Shown here one piece after another: positions 44,301-53,071 of a stretch of 64,000 nt of DNA. This DNA comes from Actinoallomurus purpureus (lineage in GTDB: Bacteria; Actinomycetota; Actinomycetes; Streptosporangiales; Streptosporangiaceae), in NCBI RefSeq assembly GCF_024055795.1, contig NZ_JAMXMY010000002.1, forward strand, positions 62,001-126,000, read 5' to 3'. A model generated the notes under the pieces. The model had not been told where the DNA came from and did not search any database. It saw only the letters and a list, made by a program, of their open reading frames with translations. The first letter of the stretch is position 1; each line of letters starts with the position of its first letter. The translations under genes and the position numbers were made by a program.

Positions 44301-47300
44301 TCAGCCGCCGGTGTAGGCGCGGATGATGGTCTGGTCGATCTTTCCGCCGCCGTTGTCGGTGGCCTGGACGCGCAGGGACACGCCCTGGCCCTTCGTGACC
44401 TTGGGAAGTTCGGCGGTGTACTTGCCGCCGGTTCCGGTGGTGACGGTGGCGGGTCGCCAGGTCGTGCCGTCGTCGAGGGAGGTCCACAGTTTCAGGCCGT
44501 CGGCCTTGGCGGTGGTGGCTCCCTTGACGCGGGCGACGGTGAAGGTGGCGACCTCGCCGTTCGGGTGGTTGAGCAGGTCCAGCGGCAGCGCGTAGTCCAC
44601 CGTCAGCAGCGGCACCCGCGTCTCACCCGGCTTCGAGCGGAACGTCCACGTCGTCGACGTCTTCGACGACACGGACAGCGCCTTGGAAGCGTCGACGGTG
44701 TAGACGAGCCGGTAGGTGCCCGCCGCGGCCGGCGCGCTGAAGTCGCCGTGCGAAGCGGCGACGGTCCCGGCGAGCCTGTCGCCGGCGTACAGCTTCATCG
44801 TGCGAGAGCTGACCTTGCCCCAGTCCTCGTCGTCCGTCAGGCAGTCGAATCCATCCGGCAGGTTCTGCAGGTCGACCAGTTCGACGTGGATGTTCCCGCG
44901 GGCCCGGGTGCTCGCGCTGGGGGCGCAGAAACTGGCCGTGGCGCCCGTCGCGGAGTACGGACCCGGCCGGAACGGCTGGCGGACCCATGCGCTCGTGTAG
45001 GTCTCCCCGGCGGTGTACTGCCGGATCGGGACCTGCGTCACCCAGCTCGCCTGGCCGAGATCCGGCGGGAAGGCCTCGTCGAGCCACCGCACGCCCCCGA
45101 CACCGGTGACGTAGTCGGTGCGCGTCGACCCGGCGGGGACCTTGCTCTCCGCCTCGGTCGCCAGGAAGCCGCCCGGGGTGACGCCGTACCGCTTCTCGCC
45201 GTCGGGCTTTGACGTGTCGCCGTTCAGGGCGCCGAACCGCTCGTTCACCCGCGCGAGGTCCTTCGCGGCAGCCGTGTAGTTCACCTCGGCCGGGACCTTC
45301 GGACCCAGGTCCCGCAGCAGGTCGTAGACGGTCTTGCCGCCGTCGGTCAGCCGGGCGAAGGCGTACGCGCGGAAGGTGCCGGTGCGCACGCCGCCGACCG
45401 CCGTGCTGTAGACCATCGGGGACCCGTCGAAGGCGTTCACGCCGCTGCCCCAGACGCCGCCGTCTCCGACGCTGCGCTCCACCTGGAGCCCCTGGGCGGC
45501 GCTCGGGTCGATCTTCGCGTCGGCGGCCGACAGCCGTACCGGCCGGGCCTTCGAGGCGTCGAGGGACAGCGTCGTGTCACCGTGCACCGTCAGCTCGGCG
45601 TCGCCGGTGAACGCGGACCGCTGCTTGCCCTTCGTGGTGTCGTCCACCGTGCCGAGGACGGCATAGCGGCCGACCGGGACCGTGAGCCGCGCGACTCCGT
45701 CGGCGGGGATCTCCACGCCGCCGTCGTACAGATCCGGGTCGTCGAGGTTCACGACCCCGACGTTGCCGCCGAGCGCACCCTCGGGGGTGCCCGGGATGGG
45801 GGTGGCCTTGAGCGTCAGCGTGTGCGTCTCCGGTTCGGCGACCACGCCGACCGGGACCCGCAGCGCCACCCCGGACGCCGTCGCGGTGACGGCGCCGCTG
45901 TAGCCCCCCGCCGTCGTCAGGACGCGCGGGTCGAGCGTCAGCGTCACGGAGGCGGAACCGCCTGCCGGGACGCTCACCGTGGCGGGGAGACCGATGCCCT
46001 TCACGGCCTTGCCGGCCGGGGAGGCCAGCTGGGCCGCGAGCTTGAGCGTGGCGGCGGCGGACCCGCTGTTCGTCCAGCTCAGCCGCTGGGTGAGCGCCTT
46101 GGTCGACCCGCGCGGAACCGAGCCGAACGCGACGGTCGGCTGGTCGCCGACCACGGTCGCCCGTGAGGCGACGCCGACGTCGAGGCGGCCGGCGCCGACC
46201 TGGTAGACGGTCCCCGGTGCCTGGTGCGCCGTGGTGACCAGCGTCGCCTTGAGCCGCGCCGGCGTCCAGGACGGGTGCTTCTGGAGGAGATCGGCGGCCG
46301 CCCCCGCGACGTGCGGAGTGGCCATGGACGTGCCGCTGGCGGAGGTGTACCGCGCGTCGATGACGGTCCCCATCGCGGTGCCCTTGGCGCGGGCGGCGAT
46401 GACGTCGACGCCCGGTGCGGAGATCTCCGGTTTCATCACCGGGCCGCCACGGCTGGAGAAGTCGGCGACCTTGTCGGCACCGTCCACGGCTCCGACGGTC
46501 AGCGCGGAGGGGGCGATGCCCGGCGTCTCGATGCTGGCCGGGGAGGGGCCGCTGTTGCCGGCAGCGATCACGAAGAGCGTCTTGTTCTTGGCGGTGAGCG
46601 TCTCGACGGCCTTGGCCGCCGGGTCGTTCGCCGGGTCCTCGCTGTAGCCGCCCAGGCTCATGCTGACGATCCGCGCCTTGCCGGACGCCCACTCCATTCC
46701 GGCGATGACGTCGGAGTCCCGGCCGCCGCCGTCGTCGCCGAGGACCTTGCCGATGAGCAGGTTCGCGTCGGGGGCGACGCCCTTGCGCTCGCCGTTCGCG
46801 GACGCCCCGGTGCCCGCGATCGTGGCGGCGACGTGGGTGCCGTGGCCGACGTGGTCGACGGTGTCCTTCGCCTGGCTGAAGTTCTTCTGCTCGGCGATCC
46901 GGCCCTTCAGGTCGGGGTGGGTGGCGTCGACGCCGGTGTCGAGGATGGCGACCTTGACGCCCTTGCCGGTCGCACCGGCCTTCCAGGCGGTGGGGGCGCC
47001 GATCTGCTGGAGGTTGTGATCGAGCGCCTGGGCGCGGACCTTGCGGTCCAGCCAGATGCGCGTGACGCCCTCGGCCGGTGCGCTGCGCGCGAGTGCCGGT
47101 CCGTTGCCCTTGGGCTGGCGCACCGCGGTCGCGCCGATGCTGCTCAGGCTGCGGTGGCCGGAGGCGAGCGCCCGCACGCTCGCTCCGCCACGCACGATGA
47201 GCGGCAGCGTGGAGGATCTGGCGTCGTCGTCGCCGTCCTCGATCAACGTCGTGACGTCGAACAGCGCCGGGTCGTAGACCGTCCCGACCCTGGACCGGAC

Positions 47301-47603
47301 GTCCAGCGGGGTGACGCGAATCGTCCCGTCCGGCCGGATGTCCTTGACGAACGGGATCTTCTCCCGGCCCGCGCCCGGCTTCACCGAGACCAGCGAGGGG
47401 CGGTTCCTGACGGTCCGTACCTCGACGACGTCCCCGGTGATCAGTGTGACCTTCCACGACCGGTCTGCGGGAAGCCGCGAGGCCGCCGTGGTCTTGGGGG
47501 TGGTCGTGGTACGGACGGCGGGCGCGGCGTGCGCGGTGACCGGGACCCCGGCGACCACGGCACCGGCGACGGTGATCGCCACGCCCGCTCTGAGTCTTCT
47601 CAT
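44301..47603 (-). CDS. Secreted S8 subtilisin-like protease, large
   Basis: 1100 residues. Signal peptide MRRLRAGVAITVAGAVVAGVP to AHA, an inhibitory propeptide region, then the catalytic triad Asp222 (VAILDTGVD), His254 (HVGHGTHVAA) and Ser426 (SASGTSMATPHVAGAAADLL), with Asn350 (AAGNSG) as the oxyanion residue. After the catalytic domain come beta-rich domains (VSVPAGGSASVTLTLDP...), typical of actinomycete extracellular proteases. It is divergent from proC. Its substrate is probably environmental protein. Confidence 0.95.
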   Translation of the reverse strand: MRRLRAGVAITVAGAVVAGVPVTAHAAPAVRTTTTPKTTAASRLPADRSWKVTLITGDVVEVRTVRNRPSLVSVKPGAGREKIPFVKDIRPDGTIRVTPLDVRSRVGTVYDPALFDVTTLIEDGDDDARSSTLPLIVRGGASVRALASGHRSLSSIGATAVRQPKGNGPALARSAPAEGVTRIWLDRKVRAQALDHNLQQIGAPTAWKAGATGKGVKVAILDTGVDATHPDLKGRIAEQKNFSQAKDTVDHVGHGTHVAATIAGTGASANGERKGVAPDANLLIGKVLGDDGGGRDSDVIAGMEWASGKARIVSMSLGGYSEDPANDPAAKAVETLTAKNKTLFVIAAGNSGPSPASIETPGIAPSALTVGAVDGADKVADFSSRGGPVMKPEISAPGVDVIAARAKGTAMGTVIDARYTSASGTSMATPHVAGAAADLLQKHPSWTPARLKATLVTTAHQAPGTVYQVGAGRLDVGVASRATVVGDQPTVAFGSVPRGSTKALTQRLSWTNSGSAAATLKLAAQLASPAGKAVKGIGLPATVSVPAGGSASVTLTLDPRVLTTAGGYSGAVTATASGVALRVPVGVVAEPETHTLTLKATPIPGTPEGALGGNVGVVNLDDPDLYDGGVEIPADGVARLTVPVGRYAVLGTVDDTTKGKQRSAFTGDAELTVHGDTTLSLDASKARPVRLSAADAKIDPSAAQGLQVERSVGDGGVWGSGVNAFDGSPMVYSTAVGGVRTGTFRAYAFARLTDGGKTVYDLLRDLGPKVPAEVNYTAAAKDLARVNERFGALNGDTSKPDGEKRYGVTPGGFLATEAESKVPAGSTRTDYVTGVGGVRWLDEAFPPDLGQASWVTQVPIRQYTAGETYTSAWVRQPFRPGPYSATGATASFCAPSASTRARGNIHVELVDLQNLPDGFDCLTDDEDWGKVSSRTMKLYAGDRLAGTVAASHGDFSAPAAAGTYRLVYTVDASKALSVSSKTSTTWTFRSKPGETRVPLLTVDYALPLDLLNHPNGEVATFTVARVKGATTAKADGLKLWTSLDDGTTWRPATVTTGTGGKYTAELPKVTKGQGVSLRVQATDNGGGKIDQTIIRAYTGG

Positions 47604-47844
47604 CCAACGACTCGATTCTCATGGACAACATCGGTCACAGAGAATTGGTCGCAGGAGCCGGATCCTTTCCGGTGAATTCGGGACGTATCCGGGCGGGTGC
47701 GCCGAGTGGTCGATGATCTCCGGTGGTCGCCGTGTCCTCGAAGCGGCAGCCGCGACGCCCTCCGCCCGCGGCCGGGCGGCTGGGAGGGTTCGGACCGGGG
47801 TCGTGCGGCTCGGTACGCTCTGGGAGACGGGGAGGCTGACAAAG
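47604..47844. other. 240-base divergent gap, subtilase and proC
   Basis: It holds the promoters for the divergent subtilase and proC genes. I see no clear -35/-10 pair and no small gene; the in-frame extension of proC back to 47311 overlaps the subtilase and is not credible. Confidence 0.5.
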
Positions 47845-48639
47845 ATGATCGCGATTCTCGGTGCCGGCAAGATGGGCGAGGCACTGCTGTCCGGAGTGCT
47901 ACGGGCGGGGCGCAAGCCGTCCGAGCTGATGGTGACGACGCGGCGTGAGGAGCGCGGTGCGCTGCTGCGCGAGCGGTACGGCGTCCAGGTGGCCACCAAC
48001 GCCGAGGCCGCGGCGACCGCGGACACCCTCGTCCTCGCCGTCAAGCCGCAGGACATGGACACGCTGCTCGCGGAGCTGACGGACCACGTCCCGGCCGGGC
48101 GACTGGTCATCTCCCTGGCCGCCGGCATCCCGACCGCCTTCATCGAAGAGCGCCTGCCGGAGGACGTCGCGGTCGTCCGCGTCATGTCCAACACGCCCGT
48201 CCACGTCGACGAGGCGATGAGCGTGATCTCCGCCGGCACGCACGCGGGCGAGGAGCACCTCAAGCTGACCGAGGAGCTGCTGACCCCGGTCGGCAAGGTG
48301 CTGCGCATCCCCGAGTCGCTGCAGGACGCCGCGACCGCGCTGTCCGGCAGCGGCCCGGCGTACTTCTACTACCTCGTCGAGGCGATGGTCGACGCGGGCA
48401 TCCTGCTCGGCATGCCGCGCGCGGCCGCGCTCGAGATGGTGATCCAGTCCGCGGTCGGTGCGGCGGTCATGCTGCGGGACTCCGGCGACCACCCGGTCAT
48501 GCTGCGCGAGGCGGTGACCTCGCCCGCGGGCACGACGATCTCCGCCATCCGCGAGCTGGAGCGCCACGGCGTGCGCGCCGCCGTCATCGAGGCCATCGAG
48601 GCCGCCCGCGACCGCGGCCGCGAACTCGGCGCTGGCTGA
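47845..48639 (+). CDS. proC: Pyrroline-5-carboxylate reductase ProC
   Basis: Reduces pyrroline-5-carboxylate to proline with NADPH. 264 residues from ATG 47845 (GGGGAGG upstream). N-terminal Rossmann GAGKMGEALLSGVL, RVMSNTPVHVDEAM, LSGSGPAYFYYLVEAM and the C-terminal SPAGTTISAIRELERHGVRAAVIEAI. Together with the nearby proline dehydrogenase it gives both directions of proline-P5C metabolism. Confidence 0.96.
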   Translation: MIAILGAGKMGEALLSGVLRAGRKPSELMVTTRREERGALLRERYGVQVATNAEAAATADTLVLAVKPQDMDTLLAELTDHVPAGRLVISLAAGIPTAFIEERLPEDVAVVRVMSNTPVHVDEAMSVISAGTHAGEEHLKLTEELLTPVGKVLRIPESLQDAATALSGSGPAYFYYLVEAMVDAGILLGMPRAAALEMVIQSAVGAAVMLRDSGDHPVMLREAVTSPAGTTISAIRELERHGVRAAVIEAIEAARDRGRELGAG

Positions 48640-48707
48640 ACCCACGAGATCGCGACTTTTTCGGCCGGGTATTGAACCGGAGCGACCTCGCGAACGGTGA
48701 TTCGGGT

Positions 48708-49106
48708 ATGGGTCTGATACTTCGTCTCCTCGTCGTCGCGGGGCTCGCGGTCGACGCGTACATCCACTTCCACCTGGCCGGGAACATGGGGTCGTCCGGC
48801 GGCGGTCTCTCCGAGGGCACGCTCTTCTGGGTCCAGGGGGTCGTCGCCGCGCTCGTCGCCGTGCTGGTGCTGGTCCGCGCGACCCGCCTCACGTACGCGA
48901 TCGCCTTCCTGGTCGCGGCGAGCGCGCTCGGTGCCGTGCTGCTCTACCGGTACGTCGACGTCGGCCCGCTCGGGCCGCTGCAGAACATGTACGAGCCGGT
49001 CTGGTACACCGAGAAGGTCGTCACGACCGTCGCCGAGGCCGTGGCGACCGTCGCGGCCGCACTCGGTCTCTGGCACGTCTCGGCGCGGGAGCGCGTCGGC
49101 GGGTGA
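48708..49106 (+). CDS. Small membrane protein, unknown function
   Basis: 132 residues from ATG 48708; an upstream TTG at 48672 is possible. Four hydrophobic segments: ILRLLVVAGLAVDAYIHFHLA, FWVQGVVAALVAVLVLV, YAIAFLVAASALGAVLLY and TTVAEAVATVAAALGLW. The motif DAYIHFHLAG is seen in small actinobacterial membrane proteins of unknown role. It is followed by the convergent glycosylase gene after 34 bases. Confidence 0.75.
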   Translation: MGLILRLLVVAGLAVDAYIHFHLAGNMGSSGGGLSEGTLFWVQGVVAALVAVLVLVRATRLTYAIAFLVAASALGAVLLYRYVDVGPLGPLQNMYEPVWYTEKVVTTVAEAVATVAAALGLWHVSARERVGG

Positions 49107-49140
49107 CGCGGTGGGGTGGTACGTCCGAGCGCCTCGTCTG

Positions 49141-50040
49141 TCAGCGGGTGACGCGGCGGCCCCGGGCGATCTCGGAGGTGTCCGACTCCCGCCGGGCGCG
49201 CAGCAGCAGGGCCACCCACGACCGGTAGGGCCGCCAGGCCTCCGCGATCGCCGCCAGCCGCGCCGGACTGGGGTCGTGCAGGCCGTACTCGTGGGCCATC
49301 TCGTCGTGCAGCCGGCGTTCCGAGGCGGGGAACACGTCCGGGTGCCCGGCGCCCCGGATGAGGATGAGCTCCGCGGAGAACAGCCCGATGCCGGGGATCT
49401 TCTGCAGTTCGACGAGGGCCCGGGCGATCTCCATGCTCCGCAGCCGGTCGGCGTCGAGGTCGCCGTCCAGTGCGGCGCGGGCGATGCCGTGCAGCCGCTC
49501 GATCTTGACCGGCGGCAGCCCCGGCACGTCGGTGACGGCCAGCAGCCGCTCCGGAGCGGGGAAGCTCGCGAGCCCGCCGACGTCGTCGCCGAGGCGCTCC
49601 GCCATGCGCTGCTTGATGGCGGCCGCCTGGATGATGCGGATGCGGTGCCCGATCACGCTCCAGCAGGCCGCCTCGTACGGCGAGTGGAACAGCACCGGCC
49701 GCAGACCTGGATACCGCTGCCGCAGCGCGGCCACGTGCGGGTCGTCGATGGACGCGAAGCCCGTGCCGTCGACGTCCAGCGACAGAATCCGCCGGGCGTG
49801 CTCGGCGGCCGGCCCCACGTCGTCGGGGTGCGCGTCGATCTCGGCGAGGACCGTGTCACCCTCCTGCCGGAGCCGCACGCCCACCGGGCGCCACGACGGC
49901 GCGGCGGGGAAGGCCAGCGCCAGCGTGCCACGGTGGCGACCCGCGTCCGGCCGCCCCGCCGGCGTGAACCCCTCGAGGAACCGGACACTCGCCGCCAGGG
50001 CGAACGGTCCCGAAGCGGCCAGCGTGACAATTTCGCTCAT
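49141..50040 (-). CDS. DNA-3-methyladenine glycosylase, AlkA-like HhH-GPD
   Basis: 299 residues. HhH-GPD fold: LFHSPYEAACWSVIGHRIRIIQAAAIKQRMAERLG, helix-hairpin-helix LQKIPGIGLFSAELILIRGAGHPDVFPASE with the likely catalytic Asp in HPDVFP. The N-terminal ~110 residues fit the AlkA beta-domain. It removes alkylated purines such as 3-methyladenine. Divergent from the trpS attenuator, with about 53 bases between starts. Confidence 0.9.
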   Translation of the reverse strand: MSEIVTLAASGPFALAASVRFLEGFTPAGRPDAGRHRGTLALAFPAAPSWRPVGVRLRQEGDTVLAEIDAHPDDVGPAAEHARRILSLDVDGTGFASIDDPHVAALRQRYPGLRPVLFHSPYEAACWSVIGHRIRIIQAAAIKQRMAERLGDDVGGLASFPAPERLLAVTDVPGLPPVKIERLHGIARAALDGDLDADRLRSMEIARALVELQKIPGIGLFSAELILIRGAGHPDVFPASERRLHDEMAHEYGLHDPSPARLAAIAEAWRPYRSWVALLLRARRESDTSEIARGRRVTR

Positions 50041-50080
50041 ATCTCGATGGTCGCACCGGGGTCCGACGTTTCCGGTGGGT

Positions 50081-50086
50081 TAAACT
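50081..50086 (+). promoter_or_regulatory. Likely -10 box of the trpS leader
   Basis: TAAACT lies six bases before the GTG of the leader peptide, which implies a leaderless leader transcript. No convincing -35 box is present. Confidence 0.5.
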
Positions 50087-50092
50087 GACGAC

Positions 50093-50131
50093 GTGCGAGG
50101 ACCGCTCAGTAGCAGTTGGTGGGCCGCCTGA
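50093..50131 (+). CDS. Tryptophan attenuator leader peptide
   Basis: GTG CGA GGA CCG CTC AGT AGC AGT TGG TGG GCC GCC TGA encodes the 12-residue MRGPLSSSWWAA. Two tandem Trp codons (50117-50122) lie just before the attenuator stems. A ribosome stalled on them for lack of Trp-tRNA would cover stem segment 1 (50121-50128) and permit the antiterminator, so trpS is expressed. This is the same logic as the trp operon leader of enteric bacteria. Confidence 0.85.
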   Translation: MRGPLSSSWWAA

Positions 50132-50186
50132 CGGCGGCCGACCTGTCCTTGCGTTCCATCCAACGGCCGCCGCCTCGGCGGCCGTT
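50121..50186 (+). promoter_or_regulatory. Tryptophan-responsive transcription attenuator of trpS
   Basis: Four alternating segments: 1 GGGCCGCC (50121-50128), 2 GGCGGCCG (50133-50140), 3 CGGCCGCCG (50164-50172) and 4 CGGCGGCCG (50176-50184). 1 pairs with 2 and 3 with 4, where the 3:4 hairpin AACGGCCGCCG-CCT-CGGCGGCCGTT (50162-50186) is the terminator. 2 with 3 (9-bp perfect) is the alternative antiterminator. The Trp codons lie at segment 1, so stalling there frees segment 2. There is no long U-tract, only TTTC after the stem. Confidence 0.85.
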
Positions 50187-50228
50187 TCGCATGCGCCGGC
50201 GAGGCGGGCTCTGTTCCAAGGAGTCACC

Positions 50229-51212
50229 GTGACCCGCGTTCTCAGTCTCTTCACCCCGTCCGGTCGCCCGACCCTCGGCAACCTGCTGGGGGCGCTGCGC
50301 CCGTCCGCGCGGCGGCTCACCCCGGACGCGTCCCGTACGGACCACGTGTACGGGATCTCCGACCTGCACGCTCTCACGACCCCGCACGACCCCGCGCTGC
50401 TGAACGAGCGAGCGCTGGAGCTCGCCGGGCTGGCCGTCGCCGCCGGGATCGACCCGGCCCGGTGCGTGTTCTTCCGGCAGAGCGCGGTCCCCGCCCACAC
50501 GGAGCTGTCGTACCTCTTGGAGAGCACCGCCTACTACGGCGAGATGCACAGGATGATCCAGTTCAAGGAGAAGTCCGCGAGCCAGGAGGCCGTACGCCTG
50601 TCGCTGCTCACCTATCCGGCGCTGATGGCCGCCGACATCCTGCTCTACCAGGCGACCGAGGTGCCGGTCGGCGCGGATCAGTCCCAGCACGTCGAGCTGA
50701 CCCGTGACCTGGCCGAGCGCTTCAACCGGCAGTACGGCCCGGTGTTCACGCTGCCGCGTGCGGTGCACCCGGCGACGGCGGCCCGCGTCATGGACCTGGC
50801 CGAGCCGTCGCGCAAGATGAGCAAGTCGGTCGACTCCCCAGGGACGATCTACCTGCTCGACCCCGTCGACGTCGTCCGGCGCAAGGTCATGCGGGCGGTC
50901 ACCGACTCCGGCTCGGAGGTGGCGTACGACCAGGTGCGCAAGCCGGGCGTGTCGAACCTTCTGGACATCCTGTCCGCGTGCACGGACGTGCCGGTCGAGG
51001 CACTGTCGTACACCTCGTACGGCGCACTGAAGAGGGACACCACCGAGGCCGTGATCGCGCTGCTCGAGCCGATGCAGAAGCGGTACGGCGCCATCGCCGC
51101 CGACCGCGCCGGACTGGAGACGGTCCTGCGCGCCGGGGCGGAGCAGGCCCGCGCCCTGGCCGAGCCGACGCTCGCGGCGGCCAGGAGTGCGATCGGGCTG
51201 ACCGCCGCTTGA
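50229..51212 (+). CDS. trpS: Tryptophanyl-tRNA synthetase, attenuator-controlled
   Basis: 327 residues from GTG 50229 with AAGGAG eight bases upstream. Class I signatures: PSGRPTLGNLLGALR (HIGH equivalent), YPALMAADILLYQATEVPVGADQSQHVELTRDLAERFN and KMSKS at 196-200 (SRKMSKSVDSPG). Compared with the Bacillus enzyme, residue 9, a Gln that contacts substrate, is Thr here, and 6-7 are Ser-Leu instead of Ser-Gly. A second, attenuated TrpRS is known in Streptomyces as the auxiliary, indolmycin-resistant type. This gene may be that form, or the only trpS; the rest of the genome would decide. Confidence 0.93.
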   Translation: MTRVLSLFTPSGRPTLGNLLGALRPSARRLTPDASRTDHVYGISDLHALTTPHDPALLNERALELAGLAVAAGIDPARCVFFRQSAVPAHTELSYLLESTAYYGEMHRMIQFKEKSASQEAVRLSLLTYPALMAADILLYQATEVPVGADQSQHVELTRDLAERFNRQYGPVFTLPRAVHPATAARVMDLAEPSRKMSKSVDSPGTIYLLDPVDVVRRKVMRAVTDSGSEVAYDQVRKPGVSNLLDILSACTDVPVEALSYTSYGALKRDTTEAVIALLEPMQKRYGAIAADRAGLETVLRAGAEQARALAEPTLAAARSAIGLTAA

Positions 51213-51220
51213 AGGACGTC

Positions 51221-51258
51221 CGCCGTCCGGCCGCCGTCCGCGCGGCGGCCGGACGGCG
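51221..51258. terminator. Terminator between trpS and esterase gene
   Basis: 16-base arms CGCCGTCCGGCCGCCG / CGGCGGCCGGACGGCG with a 6-base loop. It begins nine bases after the trpS stop and ends two bases before the convergent esterase stop. Confidence 0.9.
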
Positions 51259-51260
51259 CG

Positions 51261-52268
51261 TCAGGCGGCCTCCGGGACCGACCCGTGGTCGACCGCGCGG
51301 CGGATGAAGCGGGCGGCCTCCCGCATCGCCTCGTCGGCCTCGGGGATCAGCCGGTTGAACATCTGGAAGACGTGCATCTGCCCGGGCCAGACCTGGAGCC
51401 GGTAGTCGGCTCCCACCTCGGCCAGCACGTCGGCGAACCTCTCCGCCTCGTCCCGCAGCACCTCGATGCCGCCGACCTGGATGAGGAACGGGGGCAGGTC
51501 GGCGCTCGCGCAGGTGAGCAGCGACAGTCTTGGATCGGTCCAATCTCCGGCCCCCACGTACAGCCGGCCGAACCGCGTCGCGACGGCCGGGACGATGAAG
51601 GGATCGCGGCGCAGCATCGGCGAGGTCGTCGCCAGTTCGCCGGTCAGGTCGATCCAGGGGGAGAAGAGCACGACCCCGCCGGGCGCCGGCAGGTCCGTGC
51701 GGCACGCCTCGCCGGCCAGGGCGGCGGCCAGGTGCCCGCCCGAGGAGTCCCCGACCACGGTGATCCGCTCGGGCGGCAGGCCGCGGGCGAGCAGCAGGCG
51801 GTACGCGTCCAGGGCGTCCTCGAACGCCGCCGGGAACGGATGCTCGGGAGCCTGCCGGTAGCGCGGCGCGAGCACCGGCATGCCCGTGTCCATGGCAAGG
51901 CGGGTGGTGATCACCCGGTGGGTCCGCGGAGAGCAGATCGCGTACGCCCCGCCGTGCAGATAGAGCACCACACCGTGGCTCGTGTCGCCGCCGGGCGGGC
52001 GGAGCCACTCGCCCCGGACCGGGCGCCGTATCTCGGGGATCTCCAGGCACGGATCGTTGAGCGGTTCGACGATGACGCGCGGATCGGCGCGCAGGCAGTG
52101 CGAGCCCGCGCCCAGGAGGGTGCGCCACAGGCGGATCCCGTTCGGCCCGCCTTTGACGCGGCCGGAGAAGGGCCGGATCCCCAGCCGGACGGCCGTGGCG
52201 AGCGCGCGGCTCTGGGAGCTGGGGATCCGTTGGTATGGGGGAAGTTCGGCCTCTTCGACATTGGTCAT
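51261..52268 (-). CDS. Alpha/beta hydrolase, HSL-type esterase
   Basis: 335 residues. Oxyanion-hole HGGAY in VVLYLHGGAYAICSPRTHR, nucleophile GDSSGG in VVGDSSGGHLAAALAG, acid residue in DEAERFADVL-type region and His in QMHVFQMF. Hormone-sensitive-lipase family enzymes hydrolyse short acyl esters. It has no signal peptide, so cytoplasmic. Divergent from the FadR-type gene, whose operator lies between the two starts. Confidence 0.92.
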   Translation of the reverse strand: MTNVEEAELPPYQRIPSSQSRALATAVRLGIRPFSGRVKGGPNGIRLWRTLLGAGSHCLRADPRVIVEPLNDPCLEIPEIRRPVRGEWLRPPGGDTSHGVVLYLHGGAYAICSPRTHRVITTRLAMDTGMPVLAPRYRQAPEHPFPAAFEDALDAYRLLLARGLPPERITVVGDSSGGHLAAALAGEACRTDLPAPGGVVLFSPWIDLTGELATTSPMLRRDPFIVPAVATRFGRLYVGAGDWTDPRLSLLTCASADLPPFLIQVGGIEVLRDEAERFADVLAEVGADYRLQVWPGQMHVFQMFNRLIPEADEAMREAARFIRRAVDHGSVPEAA

Positions 52269-52360
52269 CGCAACCGCCTCCTGGGCCAGGAGTCACCTAC
52301 TTAGTTAGATGCCCCACACGTCCGCTTCGTCACGTCACAAACGTGTAGAGTCGGGGCGGT

Positions 52361-52375
52361 AGATGTCTGACATCT
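52361..52375. promoter_or_regulatory. FadR-subfamily operator AGATGTC-T-GACATCT
   Basis: A perfect 15-base palindrome with a TGTCTGACA core, the typical FCD/FadR GntR site, 22 bases before the regulator start and 93 bases from the divergent esterase start. A second, weaker one, CACGT-CACAA-ACGTG, is at 52331-52345. Confidence 0.75.
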
Positions 52376-52396
52376 GGCAGGTAAGAAGGAGTGGGC

Positions 52397-53071
52397 GTGT
52401 CCCTGCAGCCGGTCCCGCGAGGATCCGCCGTCGATGCCGTGCTCGAGCAGATGCACGAGCAGGTCGCCTCCGGCGCGTGGGCGGTCGGCGACCGGATTCC
52501 CGGCGAGCATGAGCTCAGCGCCGTGCTGCGCGTCAGCCGACCCGCCATACGAGAGGCGATCCGGGCGCTCAGCCACGTCGGCGTGCTGGAGGTCCGGCGC
52601 GGCGACGGGACGTACGTGCGCAGCGCCGCCGACCCCCGGCCGCTGCTGCGGCGGATGGAGCGGGCGTCATTGCGGGACGTGTTCGAGGTGCAGCTCGCCT
52701 ACGACGTCCAGGCGGCCAAACTCGCGGCGACGCGCCGAACCCCCGACGACCTGCGGCGTCTCGAAGCCCTCCTGCGCGACCGCGACGCCGCCGAGGATCC
52801 CGCGGCCTTCGGCGAGGCGGACTCCCGGTTCCACCTGGGCGTCGCGGAGACGGCCCGCAACCCGCTGCTGACCGAGGCGTTCCGGTTCTTCCGGCACCGG
52901 CTGCGCGAGTCGCTGAGCGCGCTTCGCGAGGACCGCGACCTGCCCGAGGGCGGTCCCGCCCCGCACCACGCCGTGCTGGAGGCGATCGCCGAGCGCGACG
53001 CCGACGCGGCCGGCAGCGCGGCGGCCCGCGTCGTCGAACCGACACTTCGTGCGCTGGAGGAGGTCCTGTGA
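52397..53071 (+). CDS. FadR/FCD-type GntR regulator
   Basis: 224 residues from GTG 52397, five bases after AAGGAG. N-terminal winged helix ASGAWAVGDRIPGEHELSAVLRVSRPAIREAIRALSHVGVLEVRRGDGTYV, then an FCD all-helical effector domain (LRDVFEVQLAYDVQAAKLAA, FGEADSRFHLGVAETARNPLL). It overlaps the MFS gene (GTGA) and is likely autoregulated via the palindrome at 52361-52375. Confidence 0.93.
   Translation: MSLQPVPRGSAVDAVLEQMHEQVASGAWAVGDRIPGEHELSAVLRVSRPAIREAIRALSHVGVLEVRRGDGTYVRSAADPRPLLRRMERASLRDVFEVQLAYDVQAAKLAATRRTPDDLRRLEALLRDRDAAEDPAAFGEADSRFHLGVAETARNPLLTEAFRFFRHRLRESLSALREDRDLPEGGPAPHHAVLEAIAERDADAAGSAAARVVEPTLRALEEVL

Noticed and set aside
50093-50228. T-box riboswitch as explanation for the trpS leader
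   Set aside because: No AGGGUGGNACCGCG-type element; a leader peptide with tandem Trp codons and 1:2/2:3/3:4 pairing explains the region better.
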